Assembly: GCA_016110215.1 (NCBI GenBank) | Contig: JADWQD010000013.1 | Location: 930,001 to 994,000 of the forward strand | DNA length: 64,000 nt | Origin: Capronia americana | Lineage: Eukaryota > Ascomycota > Eurotiomycetes > Chaetothyriales > Herpotrichiellaceae | Direction: 5' to 3' | Shown: positions 11,483 to 22,400 of the stretch, in pieces | Layout: each line of letters begins with the position of its first letter | Numbering within the stretch: the first letter of the stretch is position 1 | Notes under the pieces: model-generated | Told to the model about the DNA's origin: nothing | The model's database searches: none | The model's input: only the letters and a program-made list of their open reading frames with translations | Position numbers and translations under genes: made by a program

Positions 11483-12701
11483 TGGTGCTGATTTTATTGA
11501 TACGTACGTTGGCCAGGCATTAGAGGCGACAGCTTCCAGCACTAAGGTAGAACAACCAGGACTGTAGGATGATTGCTTGAAGACGAGGGTTTAAGACCAG
11601 GCTGCCTGCCAAGCCACAAAACCGCCTGCCTGGCTCAGCCTCTGGGAACGTCCGGCAGAGATGGAAGCTAATGATGGATTCAATCGACGGCGAGATAGGT
11701 TTGAGAAAATCTCTTGCCACGCCTTGAGCCGTTCTTCATTCCAGGTTCTGCAAAATACATTCCTTTTTCACTGATGTGTTAAAAGCCGCCCAATCTACAA
11801 TTCTGCGCACTTCCAATATTCACTGCCATATCGACACCTTAGGGTTCTTTCTTCCTCTGTTAAGGGTATCCTGCCGGTCTCCGCTTTGATCAAACTGTTT
11901 GTGGAAGCGCTCATCAGGACGAGGACCCCTATATTGTACCCGGCTATAGATGCAGGTAGCGTCAAGTCTCTGTAGACCACACGCACCTAGAGAGTGGAGC
12001 GCGGGAAAGACAGAGAGAGAACCGCAAATCTGTGTGAATCTGCTGCTTTCATGCCAACAGTCTCACACCGAGCACATATCGCTGAATCGCCATGGACGTG
12101 GTTGAGATTGTACGCACTCTCCAGCAGTGCTTTTGCTTGCAAAGCATTTTCACTCATATCCGTGCCCGTGCTTCTGATTCAACTGGGTCTTGTTCTGATG
12201 ATGTGTGCATGAACTCGCGATCCCCTCTTCGACAAATTGTAGAGTGGCGACCATGACCCCGATAGGTGCAAAATCCTGGATGGACCTCTGCATCCAAGCC
12301 CGTCGTTGTAGGTCACTGACCACAAGAGCCCTCCGCCCAGCAGATCGATGCAGAGCATCATCTGCCACGGTACCCAGCACAACCCTTCTGCAGGAAGAGA
12401 ATATCCTGTACCTGTGCTTGGCTCGTGTTGATTGGGTGCTCATCACGGTCTTTACCATCGAAAACGTGATGCAGAGCTCTTGAGTGGAGTGTGATGGGTC
12501 GTTTGTCACGGATATGTCGATTGCGCTGTCTAAAATGCGCTTCTCAGAGTACCGGGAATGTCAGCCCAACATGTTCAACGCTGGTTAGCTCGCAGTAGGT
12601 TTACTGGTACTGTAGTTGGTCATGGGAGTCATCCGAGCAGATTTTCTGGGCGAGCACCGCCATGGCGTTGGTAGTAAACGAGCCCTCGGAAGTGTCGCCT
12701 T
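11483..12701. other. intergenic region, no gene seen
   Basis: 1.2 kb containing only short frames without domains. Its left end should hold the promoter of the minus-strand PPxY protein, and its right end the 3' flank of the THO subunit gene. Confidence 0.5.
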
Positions 12702-13337
12702 TCACAGATCTTTCTGTAACGCCTCCTCCAAAGGCTTCAACCCATCAATCATACCCTCGAGCTTCTCATCCATCTTCTTGAGTTCGTCCTTCTTCCTCGT
12801 GTTCTCCTTGACCAACGCCTCTTTGGTTTTGACCAACTCCAGCCTCTCCTGCTCCATCTTCTCTCGCTCCTGCTTTTCGTGCTCGATCCTCAGTGGCATC
12901 AGCTCCTGCTCCGACGATTCAGCCTGATCGGGAAACATGGCCAGATACTCATCCAGCGGTCGTAATGGTAGATGTGTGTAGGCATGATCATAACCTTCGC
13001 AAGCGCCAATTTCACCCATCAGATGTCTCTGCTCGTAATACAGATTCTGGAGTTGTAGGAGTAACCGGTCAACCTCTTGCCTCGCTTCTGCCGTCTCTTG
13101 TTTGGTCGCTCGTGCTCCAAAGGCTGCCTGCCGTTGCTGACCTCGCAATTTCGCCAGATATGCGTTCAGGATCTTCTGCTGTTGCGCGAGTTCAAGCTTC
13201 TGGTCGGGTGAGGGAGTTGTGGCTGTCGCATGTTCTTCGAGCCATGAGAGGACGGAAAGGGTCTTTGCTAAGGTCGCCTGCGACGTCTGTAGCAAGGGTT
13301 GTAGGCTCGGGTCTCTGATCTGTTCCCCGACCGCCAT
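12702..13337 (-). CDS. THO complex subunit 5 (THOC5-like)
   Basis: A 211-aa intronless protein of the THOC5/Fmip family, part of the THO/TREX assembly that couples transcription to mRNA export in the nucleus. Family hallmarks are an amino-terminal helical region, the block QNLYYEQRHLMGEI, CEGYDHAYTHLPL and the following PLDEYLAMFP, then a long Glu/Lys coiled coil (HEKQEREKMEQERLELVKTK) to the end. The start chosen is the first ATG of the frame at 13337, which leaves 184 bp to the divergently transcribed methyltransferase gene; the open frame continues upstream but has no ATG. Fungal members are short compared with animal THOC5, as here. Confidence 0.85.
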   Translation of the reverse strand: MAVGEQIRDPSLQPLLQTSQATLAKTLSVLSWLEEHATATTPSPDQKLELAQQQKILNAYLAKLRGQQRQAAFGARATKQETAEARQEVDRLLLQLQNLYYEQRHLMGEIGACEGYDHAYTHLPLRPLDEYLAMFPDQAESSEQELMPLRIEHEKQEREKMEQERLELVKTKEALVKENTRKKDELKKMDEKLEGMIDGLKPLEEALQKDL

Positions 13338-13521
13338 GTTCGCGCCTCTCGTTATCGAAAACAGTGTCCAGGCCTGTCTGCGAGAGCTGGGTGAGTATGG
13401 AAGGAAGTTGGGGCGTGGTGCCCGTGGATCGCGCGGTGTATGTTCAGCCAATCGGAGTGGATTCCAACGTTGAAATATTTCTGAGGACGGTCACAATTCA
13501 TTTCTCTCAAGCCTTCAAAAC
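13338..13521. promoter_or_regulatory. shared divergent promoter
   Basis: Only 184 bp separate the start codons of the THO subunit (minus) and the tRNA methyltransferase (plus), so both promoters must overlap here. Just upstream of the plus-strand ATG the sequence is pyrimidine-rich (TTTCTCTCAAGCC). No specific factor site is claimed. Confidence 0.6.
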
Positions 13522-14583
13522 ATGGCGCCAGACAGGGGTCTCGAGGAAGCAGTTGCTTCACTGCACCTAGCATCGCAAGACGACGCCAGTAAAGACGTTA
13601 CTGACTTGAGCAATCCTCAACCGAATCCAGAGACGATTCCGCCTCACCTCTCGCACGACCCCGCAACCAACGCAAAGCAGACAGACCCCTTCCAATTTGG
13701 ACAGCGCTACTTGTCGGAGCAGGACGATGTCTTCAAGTATAACGCCTGGGACCATGTAGTCCCCGACGCTGCTCACTATGAATTCTGCGAGGCACAATAT
13801 GCCGCGCAACGTGAAGCTCCCGTCTCTGACTTTGACCGAGCGCGCTTCAACGAGAACCCAGAAAAATGGTGGGATTTATTCTACAAGCAGAAAACGAGTA
13901 CATTCTTCAAGGATAGAAAATGGCTGGTCCAGGAATTTCCAATACTCAAACAAGCCACAGGGCAAGACGCTGGGAAGCAAGTCATCCTCGAAGTAGGCGC
14001 TGGAGCAGGGAACACTGCGTTTCCTATCCTGAGGATGAATGAGAACCCGCGGTTGAAGCTTTTCGCTGTCGACTTCAGCAAGAAAGCTGTCGAGACGATG
14101 AGGAATTCAAAAGATTACGCAGACTCTAACGGGATCATGGCCGCCGAGACCTGGGATGTTGCTGGGGAGTCGCTACCGGCCGGCGTCGAGGAAGGCAGCG
14201 TCGACATTGTAATAATGATATTTGTTTTCTCGGCACTCAATCCGAAACAGTGGCAGCAAGCAGTGACAAACATCCAACGAGTTCTCAAGCCCGGAGGCGA
14301 AGTGTTATTCAGAGATTACGGGAGAGGAGATCTTGCACAGGTTCGCTTTAAAGCCGGAAGGTGGATGGAGGACAACTTCTATGTTCGTGGAGATGGCACC
14401 AGAGTCTACTTCTTCGAGAAAGAGGAGCTCGAGGGGATCTGGGCAAGCGGATTCGAGGTCCTGAACCTGGACGTGGATCGACGGCTGATCGTCAATCGGC
14501 AGCGGCGCATCAAGATGTACCGTTGCTGGATTCAAGGGCGGTTCCGGAAGAAGGCATGCTCGGACCAAGATGGGGCGATCTAG
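13522..14583 (+). CDS. trm140: tRNA N3-methylcytidine methyltransferase (Trm140/METTL2 type)
   Basis: A 353-aa intronless class I SAM methyltransferase, expected to form 3-methylcytidine at position 32 of certain tRNAs. Seen in order: FGQRYLSEQDDVFKYNAWDHV near residue 53, the family block NPEKWWDLFYKQ around 112-123, FFKDRKWLVQEFP, SAM motif I ILEVGAGAGNTAFPIL near 154, the acidic loop FAVDFSKKAVE, and the post-motif block NIQRVLKPGGEVLFRDYGRGDLAQVRF around residue 255. The ending YRCWIQGRF is also typical. Length agrees with METTL2 and with the methyltransferase half of yeast Trm140; no actin-binding extension is present, unlike Saccharomyces Abp140. Confidence 0.92.
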   Translation: MAPDRGLEEAVASLHLASQDDASKDVTDLSNPQPNPETIPPHLSHDPATNAKQTDPFQFGQRYLSEQDDVFKYNAWDHVVPDAAHYEFCEAQYAAQREAPVSDFDRARFNENPEKWWDLFYKQKTSTFFKDRKWLVQEFPILKQATGQDAGKQVILEVGAGAGNTAFPILRMNENPRLKLFAVDFSKKAVETMRNSKDYADSNGIMAAETWDVAGESLPAGVEEGSVDIVIMIFVFSALNPKQWQQAVTNIQRVLKPGGEVLFRDYGRGDLAQVRFKAGRWMEDNFYVRGDGTRVYFFEKEELEGIWASGFEVLNLDVDRRLIVNRQRRIKMYRCWIQGRFRKKACSDQDGAI

Positions 14584-15407
14584 AGCGGCGCCCTCTCTGT
14601 CTATGAGGGACACCTCAGAGCAACTTGTAGCGCAAGATCATGATGATTGGGCCAATCCGGAACACCGATGAGCAGCATGCGTGAGGAAATATGACCGGAC
14701 GTGGATAGGTAAAGAATCGAGCACATGCCAGCAAACCCAAGTGTTGGGCATCTCTAAGTCAGCCAGTATGCTTGCAGGAACACAGCGAATGCTGTAGAAC
14801 GCCCGCCAATTGGACTCGACGAGCCTCGCATGTGAAGATATGCTGCATGAGAGCTTGAGAGTCAGAAGCAGCCGCTATGTCTGACACGGGTCATTTGAAT
14901 CAGATGGTCACGTGCCTCGCAGTCCGGCCGCACTGAGATTGGCCCCTGAACTCTGGCCCACAGCAGCCTACAGCCGCCTCGGCCTTACACGGCCACCTGA
15001 TTTGCTCCCTAATCTAATGACGCTGACACCGTCATCATCCAGCCCCTTTCGACATTTCAGTCGTCGACCATCATTCACGAATTGCCACTCGCTTCCCTTC
15101 TGTTTCCCCCACCCAACGACTGACATTGCATATCTACTTCATGTAAATATACCTCGTAGTGTATATTCTTCACTCTTCACGTCTGTCCCTACTGCTTTTC
15201 TCCTTTCCCAGGCCGGATTTCTCCTGCCAGAACAAGTCCGTCATCTCGACACGTACGCGACACGCTCACTGCGCCACTGACATAGACAAGCTCCCGCCGC
15301 CCGCCGAACGAACGCCGCTTACCCAACTATTGATCCTTGTGATCGAACGCCGAACGCTCGTTTCTCCTTCACTTCAGTCGTCGTCCGAAGAGCCTACAAG
15401 CTGCCGC
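14584..15407. other. promoter and leader region of the PAQR gene
   Basis: The 3' flank of the methyltransferase is followed by a pyrimidine-rich stretch from about 15030 that looks like a long 5' leader. The frame of the PAQR gene is open upstream to 15159, but no family similarity appears before the ATG at 15408. Confidence 0.45.
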
Positions 15408-16925
15408 ATGGTTATTACGATCCAGCCCGACAAAATGCCGTGCGCAACGCAGACAGTTAGCTTCGAGGCTACGTCCACCAGTCGCGAGTCCAGCCCGTCC
15501 GGTTTTGACGAACGGACAAGCCTTTTACGTCGAGGCAGACGACATTCCTACAATGCGATCCCTCACCGGCGACAATCGAGTATCTGCAGCGCCGATGCCG
15601 TCTTTGTCCGCGTAGATCTCTTCCTCACCGAGCTACGGAACAGGCTGGACAGGTTAGAAAAATACCGGCAAGAGAGTCTCACAAATTTCGATGCCCAGTT
15701 GGAGCATGCTTACCAGGCGCTGAGAGACGTACGGGATTCCTGTGCGCCCTCAATTTCTGGAGAGCTGTTATGGGGTGCGGCGAGGCAGCGCGCCCTGATA
15801 TTGGTGGACACCCTTGAAACCCGATACAACGACATCATGCCATCTCGCGAAGGGTTTGAACAGAAGGCGCAAGAAGGCATGCGATTGATGGAGTCGTATC
15901 TTGCCGAATTGGAGTCCCGGATGCACGAGAGGAAGAATCAACTGCTCGAGACTGGGTGGAAGAAGGTCGACGATTCACTGAACGCCACAAGGGAGATGTT
16001 CGAGGACGGCCTCGACAAAGCCTTGCGCGCAAAAGATCTTCTTGCGGAGTCGGTCTCGCATGCCCTGACACGTGCTGCCGAGACAAGGCTCATCCACTAC
16101 GAAGATCTGCCTGTCCCATGGAGGAACAATCCACATATCCTCAAAGGCTACCGCTTCCACAAGACACCGGTCGAATGCCTTGGCTCAATCTTCCACGCTC
16201 ACAATGAGATGGTCAACATTTGGTCACACGGCATTGGCCTTGTTGTTGTGCTTGCTGTGGCATTTTATTTCTACCCCTCGTCAGCAGCATTTCCTCTCTC
16301 CAGCAAGATGGATGTTCTGGTTGCTGCTTGTTTCTTCGCTGCAGCTTGCAAGTGCCTGATTTGCTCTACGATGTGGCATACCATGAACAGTATTTCAGAC
16401 AAGTGCCTGTATGATCGATTCGCGTGCGTCGACTATACTGGCATTTCGCTTCTGGTGGCGGCGAGCATCCTCAGCACGGAATGGACGGCCTTTTATTGCG
16501 AACCCGTGTCCAGGACGATATACATGACCTTAACAACGGTGCTTGGACTTGCTGGAGCCATCCTTCCCTGGCGAGAGAGCTTTAATCGAGCGGACATGGC
16601 TTGGTTCCGAGTGACATTTTTTGTTACCCTGGCTGTGACCGGCTTTGCTCCTGTGCTCCAGCTCAATTATACACGAGGGCCGGAGTGGACCTTTTACTTC
16701 TATGCGCCGATCACAAAAAGCATGATGGTCTACTTTACAGGTGCGCTCATTTATGCCAGCCAAGTTCCGGAGAAGTGGTGGCCTGGGTCGTTCGACTACA
16801 TCGGGTGCAGCCACAATATCTGGCACGTGGCCGTTGTCTTCGGCATTATCTTTCACTACACCGCAATGCAGGAGTTCTTCCAAGGGGCATTCAAGAGGGC
16901 AAGCGACGGTTGTTGTTTGGGGTGA
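15408..16925 (+). CDS. izh3: PAQR/hemolysin III-type receptor with long N-terminal extension (Izh3-like)
   Basis: A 505-aa intronless membrane protein. Residues 1-230 are a soluble extension with a coiled-coil-like region (LTELRNRLDRLEKYRQESL and ESYLAELESRMHERKNQLLE), as in yeast Izh3. The PAQR core follows: LPVPWRNNPHILKGYR, the EMVNIWSHGIG block, seven hydrophobic segments, STMWHTMNSISDKCLYDRFACVDYTGI with the conserved Ser/His/Asp, and the final HNIWHVAVVFGIIFHY with the two zinc-ligand His residues. PAQR proteins resemble adiponectin receptors and affect zinc and sterol or ceramide metabolism in yeast. The ATG at 15408 was preferred because residues upstream look like leader sequence. 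Confidence 0.9.
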   Translation: MVITIQPDKMPCATQTVSFEATSTSRESSPSGFDERTSLLRRGRRHSYNAIPHRRQSSICSADAVFVRVDLFLTELRNRLDRLEKYRQESLTNFDAQLEHAYQALRDVRDSCAPSISGELLWGAARQRALILVDTLETRYNDIMPSREGFEQKAQEGMRLMESYLAELESRMHERKNQLLETGWKKVDDSLNATREMFEDGLDKALRAKDLLAESVSHALTRAAETRLIHYEDLPVPWRNNPHILKGYRFHKTPVECLGSIFHAHNEMVNIWSHGIGLVVVLAVAFYFYPSSAAFPLSSKMDVLVAACFFAAACKCLICSTMWHTMNSISDKCLYDRFACVDYTGISLLVAASILSTEWTAFYCEPVSRTIYMTLTTVLGLAGAILPWRESFNRADMAWFRVTFFVTLAVTGFAPVLQLNYTRGPEWTFYFYAPITKSMMVYFTGALIYASQVPEKWWPGSFDYIGCSHNIWHVAVVFGIIFHYTAMQEFFQGAFKRASDGCCLG

Positions 16926-17387
16926 TTGACCTAGCAGACTCCTCTGAAGCGGATGAGCCACAGTTTTACGTGGGGGGGCCCTTGATGGCGTTGGGTCTCA
17001 CCTGCTTTTGCATATCTGCAGGAAGGGGCCGCGGTGGTTTTACGAATGCATATATAGAGGCGCAGCTGCGTCAACGTATTGCACAGGTCAAGTGTTCTAG
17101 TTTGGTGGAGGCAGAAGCGCCACCTCAATGAATCATGACGATGCCCTGTAAGGTTAGTCGTGGCAGGGACGGGATCCAGAACTCGGTTGGTCAACAAGCG
17201 ACACTCTGCCAGCCGAATACGATGATTTCCTTTTTGAGAAACAAACCCTACGCCGCATATCCTTCTTCGTATCAACATCGAGATACGAGACTTGAGCTGA
17301 AGAGAAGGTGGCTGCCTGCCTAGTGTTCAAAAAGGCAAATTTCGTATTGGCCTCATCCTCATTTCTCCCACTTTTTCACCATCTTTG
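16926..17387. other. intergenic region, no gene seen
   Basis: Tandem-oriented gap holding the PAQR 3' flank and the promoter of the following regulator. No features recognised. Confidence 0.5.
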
Positions 17388-18913
17388 ATGCAGAGGAGCG
17401 TGCGATCGTCGTCGAAACGCTTCAGACCAGCCTGGATAATCACGCGGATTCCTTTGGCAAACCTAGGGCAGCACGCCGGCACAAGGCAGCGAATCAGAAT
17501 GAAATCAGTTTTCAGAGTTCCCCTTTCGTCGACGTGTCAAGCATCCAAAAGCAAATCCACACAAGAAAAAGTCGCATTTCACACAAGGAGGCCGCATAAG
17601 AAAAGTCGGACCGGATGCAGGTCCTGCAAACAGCGACGCATCAAGGTTTGTGTTTCAACTTGTTCATGCAGGGCTCGGGTTGATTGATCTGTTCCCTTTA
17701 GTGCGATGAGAATAGGAAAGGTGGCTGCTTCAAGTGCCAAAACCATGGGATTGATTGTGACTACGTGAGAGAGTGGCAATCAGATGGAAGGAACAGTGCC
17801 ATTCTGCCCAAAGCGATTGCTCGTCACCGTTTAGCGCAAGACGTCGAAACGACCTACTTGATCGAGAGCACCGGCAGCAGCACACAGGCAAGCGCAAGAT
17901 CTTCAAATCTGCTCAATCCGACACGCAGCTTACCTTTCCCTTTCCCACTGGAAGTTCCGGACAAGATGACGCCGATTATGCAAACATTCAATCACTTTGG
18001 TACGGTCACGGCCTGCTCTATGGGATCTGATATTGGGCAAGCGATCTCTCGGGGTCCTGCCATGGAGATTGCTCTTGAAAAGCCTTACCTGATGCACGCA
18101 ATCAATGGGGTATCTGCTGCTCACCTCTGTCACCTTCTTCCTGCTGCTCAGCATCCAGTTCAACATGGTCAAAGCCGGCTGGCCGCGACTTATCATTGGC
18201 ACAAGGCATTGCAGCTGTTCCGAGACGAGCTGTCCAACGGCGCCAACAAAAAGAATATGGATGGCTTAATATCTGCCGTCATGCTGATCTGCGTGCATCA
18301 GTTCATGCTCAATGAGCCTTTGCCTGATCCCAGCACAAGCTTCATATACGCACCGCGAGAATCGCGGCGCGAATGTCTCGCATGGTTGACCATCCAGCAC
18401 GGCTTCATGGCGATGCGAGCCCAGTTGGGGGAGGTTATCTGGGATTCCATATGGAACCCAGTGTTCCAGGATTCGGAAATATCTCAACTGGCCCCAGACT
18501 ACATGACTGCAAAAGCTGGTGACGAGACACATGGTTTGTTTCTGGAAATTTGCGAGGCGACAGAAGGATCTTCACGCAGAACAAACCCATACTACGAAGC
18601 ACTGCAACACCTCCTTTATTTTCGGCGATTAAAACCCAGCTCGACCACGTTCAATAAGTTGATTACATTTGTTGCCGTCATCGAAAACGAGTTTCTTCAT
18701 CTGTTGCTGGACAGAGACACACGAGCGTTACTGATTCTGGCGCATTGGCTGGCGATGATGGGCGAGCTGGGACAGTGGTGGATGAGCGTGAGATGTAAGA
18801 GTGAGTGCACTGCTATCACGATGTTTCTGATGCATGACCGGGATGAGAGGATCAGGGAGTTGTTGAGGTATCCAGCGAGGACTCTGGGAATAGTGCTGAT
18901 GAGGGAGGGGTGA
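17388..18913 (+). CDS. Zn2Cys6 transcription factor
   Basis: Two exons, 17388-17645 and 17702-18913, give 489 aa. The 56-nt intron (GTTTGT...TTTAG) sits inside the zinc cluster, between RRIK and CDEN; after joining, the cluster CRSCKQRRIKC...CFKCQNHGIDC has all six cysteines in normal spacing. It is preceded by HKKSRTGC and followed by CDYV, a context seen in Upc2-like regulators. The remaining 370 residues are helical and resemble the fungal-specific middle homology of this group (MHAINGVSAAHLCHL, CLAWLTIQHGFMAMRAQLG). The 70 residues before the cluster are basic and poorly convincing, so the start could be later. Target genes unknown. Confidence 0.85.
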
Positions 18914-19403
18914 AGGCTTATGATAAGTACCTAGGTATCCTCGTACTCCGTAGCGTCCTCGAAACCCAGATCCCGCAGTACGTCTTGTTTCCGCTCCGCC
19001 TGTTGTGTAGGTCCTGATTAGGCACCAGCGGGCATGCCCGAGCTACCGGAAGGCGTCTCCGCTTAGGGGCGCCCAGGCGACCAAACTCTGCCAGTTTAGG
19101 CATCGTGCAGGGCGTCAAGGACCGGTAAGGACCTAGCGCATCACATGACTCCGAGTCTTCGCTGGCAGTCTGAACTGCGCCTTTCTGATTCAACGCCCTG
19201 TTTGTACTCATCCAGCTAATTCACGTATATCGGGCAACCAGCTACGGCTTCTTGACAGCGGCATAGCTGATGGACCCCAAGGCTGTCCTTTCCTCACCGC
19301 CGACTTCATCTTGTCACCGGCCTCGTTGAAAGCGAAATATGTGTTCGGAGATACCGACACCTTCGACCTCCGGCCTGTCGATTCCTTTACAAATCCACCC
19401 AAT
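18914..19403. other. intergenic region, no gene seen
   Basis: About 490 bp between two plus-strand genes. The following gene's frame is open from 19311, but without an ATG until 19404. Nothing else recognised. Confidence 0.5.
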
Positions 19404-22400
19404 ATGGCCACAACACCAGATCCCACACCGGTATTGCTGCCGGAACCAGTGCCGACGAGGACAATCCCATCTCCATTCGAACTCTTGATCACTTGCAACC
19501 TGCCCATTCTCCGATCACTCCTCGCTCAAGTTCCGACTGAGACCATCTTCCGCCTGTACCAGACCTCACCCTACCTCCGAGACTTCTTTGCACGATCTCC
19601 TACCTCGTGGCGGTATATTTCATGGCGTCTATATCAACCGCCAACTACCACGGCTATCACAGCCAATGTCGCTAATGCACGGGGTCAATCCAGCAATACC
19701 AACGGGGCCAATGGGCAGAGACAGTCCAGCAACTATGCCCTGGACCAGATCATCCTGACGGTTATAAACCCTTTCAGCACGAGGCTTGCTAGTCTGGAAT
19801 TGGACAACACCGCCGTGAGTGGGACGACCTTGACATCAACCGTTCTCATCTTGAGGAGAGAGACACTTCTACACGTCTCGGTCCGGGGTTGCAAGAATGT
19901 CTCCTTGAAATACCACATCAACCCATGGCTATTGATGCATGCCTTGGCCCGAGACACGCCGGACTCGAAAGGTCCTCCCCAAGGCTTCGAGACACTGGCT
20001 TTGAAGAGTCTTTACACCTACAGATGTCGACACCACCGAAGGAGACCCTATCTCCCGAGCAGCCTGGCACGCAAAGAGAGCGACAGTGAACCCACGCATG
20101 AACTGGTGTCAACGTGCCATAAACTCGGTATTTGGACGGATACTGCCTGGTGCACTAGTCCCGGGGCACGATGTTATCGCCGACGAGGCTATGTGAAGAT
20201 GCGCACGCCGCAGGATCCCAGAGAGGTGTGGGTGGTCTACGACCGCCTATGGAGGAGTCGGAATTGGCTTGGACCCGTCGAAAACCCCGAGAATTTCAGT
20301 TCGGCGAGCAAGAAGCGGAAGCGAGATTGCAGAAGCTGGGAGTTCGATGAGGAAGGTATGAATGGTGAGCCCATTGGAACAGGTCCCGAGGCGAAATTCA
20401 CACCCGCGCATCTACGAGCGTCGCATCGGAAGTTCGTCGAGAACATCACTTGCCAGAATTGTGACGCCCAAATCTTGGAAAGATGTGAGCAATGTTCAGT
20501 CATGATGCATTGTTCAGGATGTAGAAAGACTCTATGTGCCAGCTGTGCCTTCGACCGGCCTTATTTGCGGAACAGGAATGCTTCCGAGGAAGAAAGGAAC
20601 AAGTTCTGGTGGGCCCCTGGCTGTGCTGTGTCGCCCTGTTCCATGCAAGATCAAGACCTGCCTCCTCTTGGAGCCCTCCACGTGAATCAGCTTGCCAACA
20701 TCAACAGTCTGCCCAATCCCAAATTCAAATGGTGCTGCACAGAACCGCTTTTCTCCGGCGGCGGTGGAATCACTTACAGCAACAACGCAGCTCGAGACGT
20801 TGACCGCATCAGAGCGGCGCCGCTTCCGCGTGGTCAAGGATGGGAGGATCCTGAGTTCAATCCTGACCGACCGGCTGAACCAGAAAACTTTCTACCCCAA
20901 CCAGGCCCTGGTGGTCGATGGCAGTCCATCGATGGCTTGTTCCAGATGGCAGCAACTCTAAGTACAGAAGACCATCCTTCCATCTCAATGCCCAGAGTCC
21001 TGTGCGATGATTGTCACAGTGCGGAACACTGGAAAATCAAATGCAAGGCTTGCGACACTGCCATCTGTCTCAAGCATGACATTGGAGATCGTGTAAAAGC
21101 CAGGATCTGTGGTTACAAAGACCTCGTGCTCGAAAAGCAGGAATACATGTCGAAGCAGAAGTTACTTGCTGCCGTGATGAAACAACGAAAGGGAAAGCAG
21201 ACTGCGCGAGAACAAGATATTATGGCAACAGAGAGCACAGTTAGCACTCCAAGGGCTGCGCGAGCCGCCACGATGCCTGTGTCGACCTTCCCTCCAGTGA
21301 CTGTTTCTGAAGCGGTGGCAGAGACTCCGGAGCCCCTCCGTCTTGCTGAGGCCAGAATCGCAGCGAGGGTCCTACGGACACCCTTGGCAGAGATTGATCG
21401 GCCTCTACGGCCACTATCACCAGCTTCCAACAGTACCGGTCCCCTCTCTCGATCAACATCTCCCGCACCATCGGCCCACTCCATTCCACCAACACCTGAG
21501 CCGAACTCGGTACCGCGACGACCTCTGCGTCCTGACATCCCCTCTGGACCCAAGTGGCGAGGCTGTCAAGCATTCCTCTGTCCAGCGACCCGATCTGCTG
21601 CAGGCGATCACAGAAGGCGTTGTCCAGCCCCTCTCAATCAATGTGCCGGATGCAAGGTTCATATTTGCAACGATTGCACCCACTCCCTGGAGCCACCGTG
21701 TCCTTGCAAAGGGTGCCAACAGCCACCAGCAGACGAAGAGAACAGCATGACCACCATGCCGGCCACCACACCAGCGCCTGGCGAACCCTTGTTCTTTTGC
21801 CCTAATTGCCGCTGGGATAGGATGATCTCTGGGAAATGCAAACGAAAGTCTGAAGCATTTCTGAAGGCTCGGTCGCAGTCGATCAAAAGATTCAAGAAGA
21901 GAAAGGACAAGATGCGGAAACCAGTCGAGGAGAGAAGAAGGAGTCGGGGAGCTGCCGGAAATCTTTCGGCTACGGAACAGGCAATTGAGGGCTTGGTTGA
22001 ATTCTTCACAAGTCTAAACACGCAGTATCCTGCTACGATGGGACAGCAACAAGGAGAGGCGAGCAGTCCGTCACGATCGGAGTCTGCGTCACAGTCAGAC
22101 GTAGTGAGCAATAACCCGGACGAGATCCGAGAACTAGAAGATATGGGCGCCTTAGCCCGGGACTTGATCCGGCGCATTCAGCGCTTGAGGGATCAATTCC
22201 GCCCCGGGTCTCTCGCTGCCCAGGCACTACCGGATATTCGCGTCGATGATGGAGTTCAGGCAGCTGCACGGCTAATGGCAGGTAACGCGGCCCAAAGGCT
22301 GGCACATGAGGCTCTGGCAATTCAAATGGCTTCGGATATCGTCGGTCCTCATCACACCATCTACCTCCCTCCCAGTCCAGCGCCGCATGGAATGGCCAAT

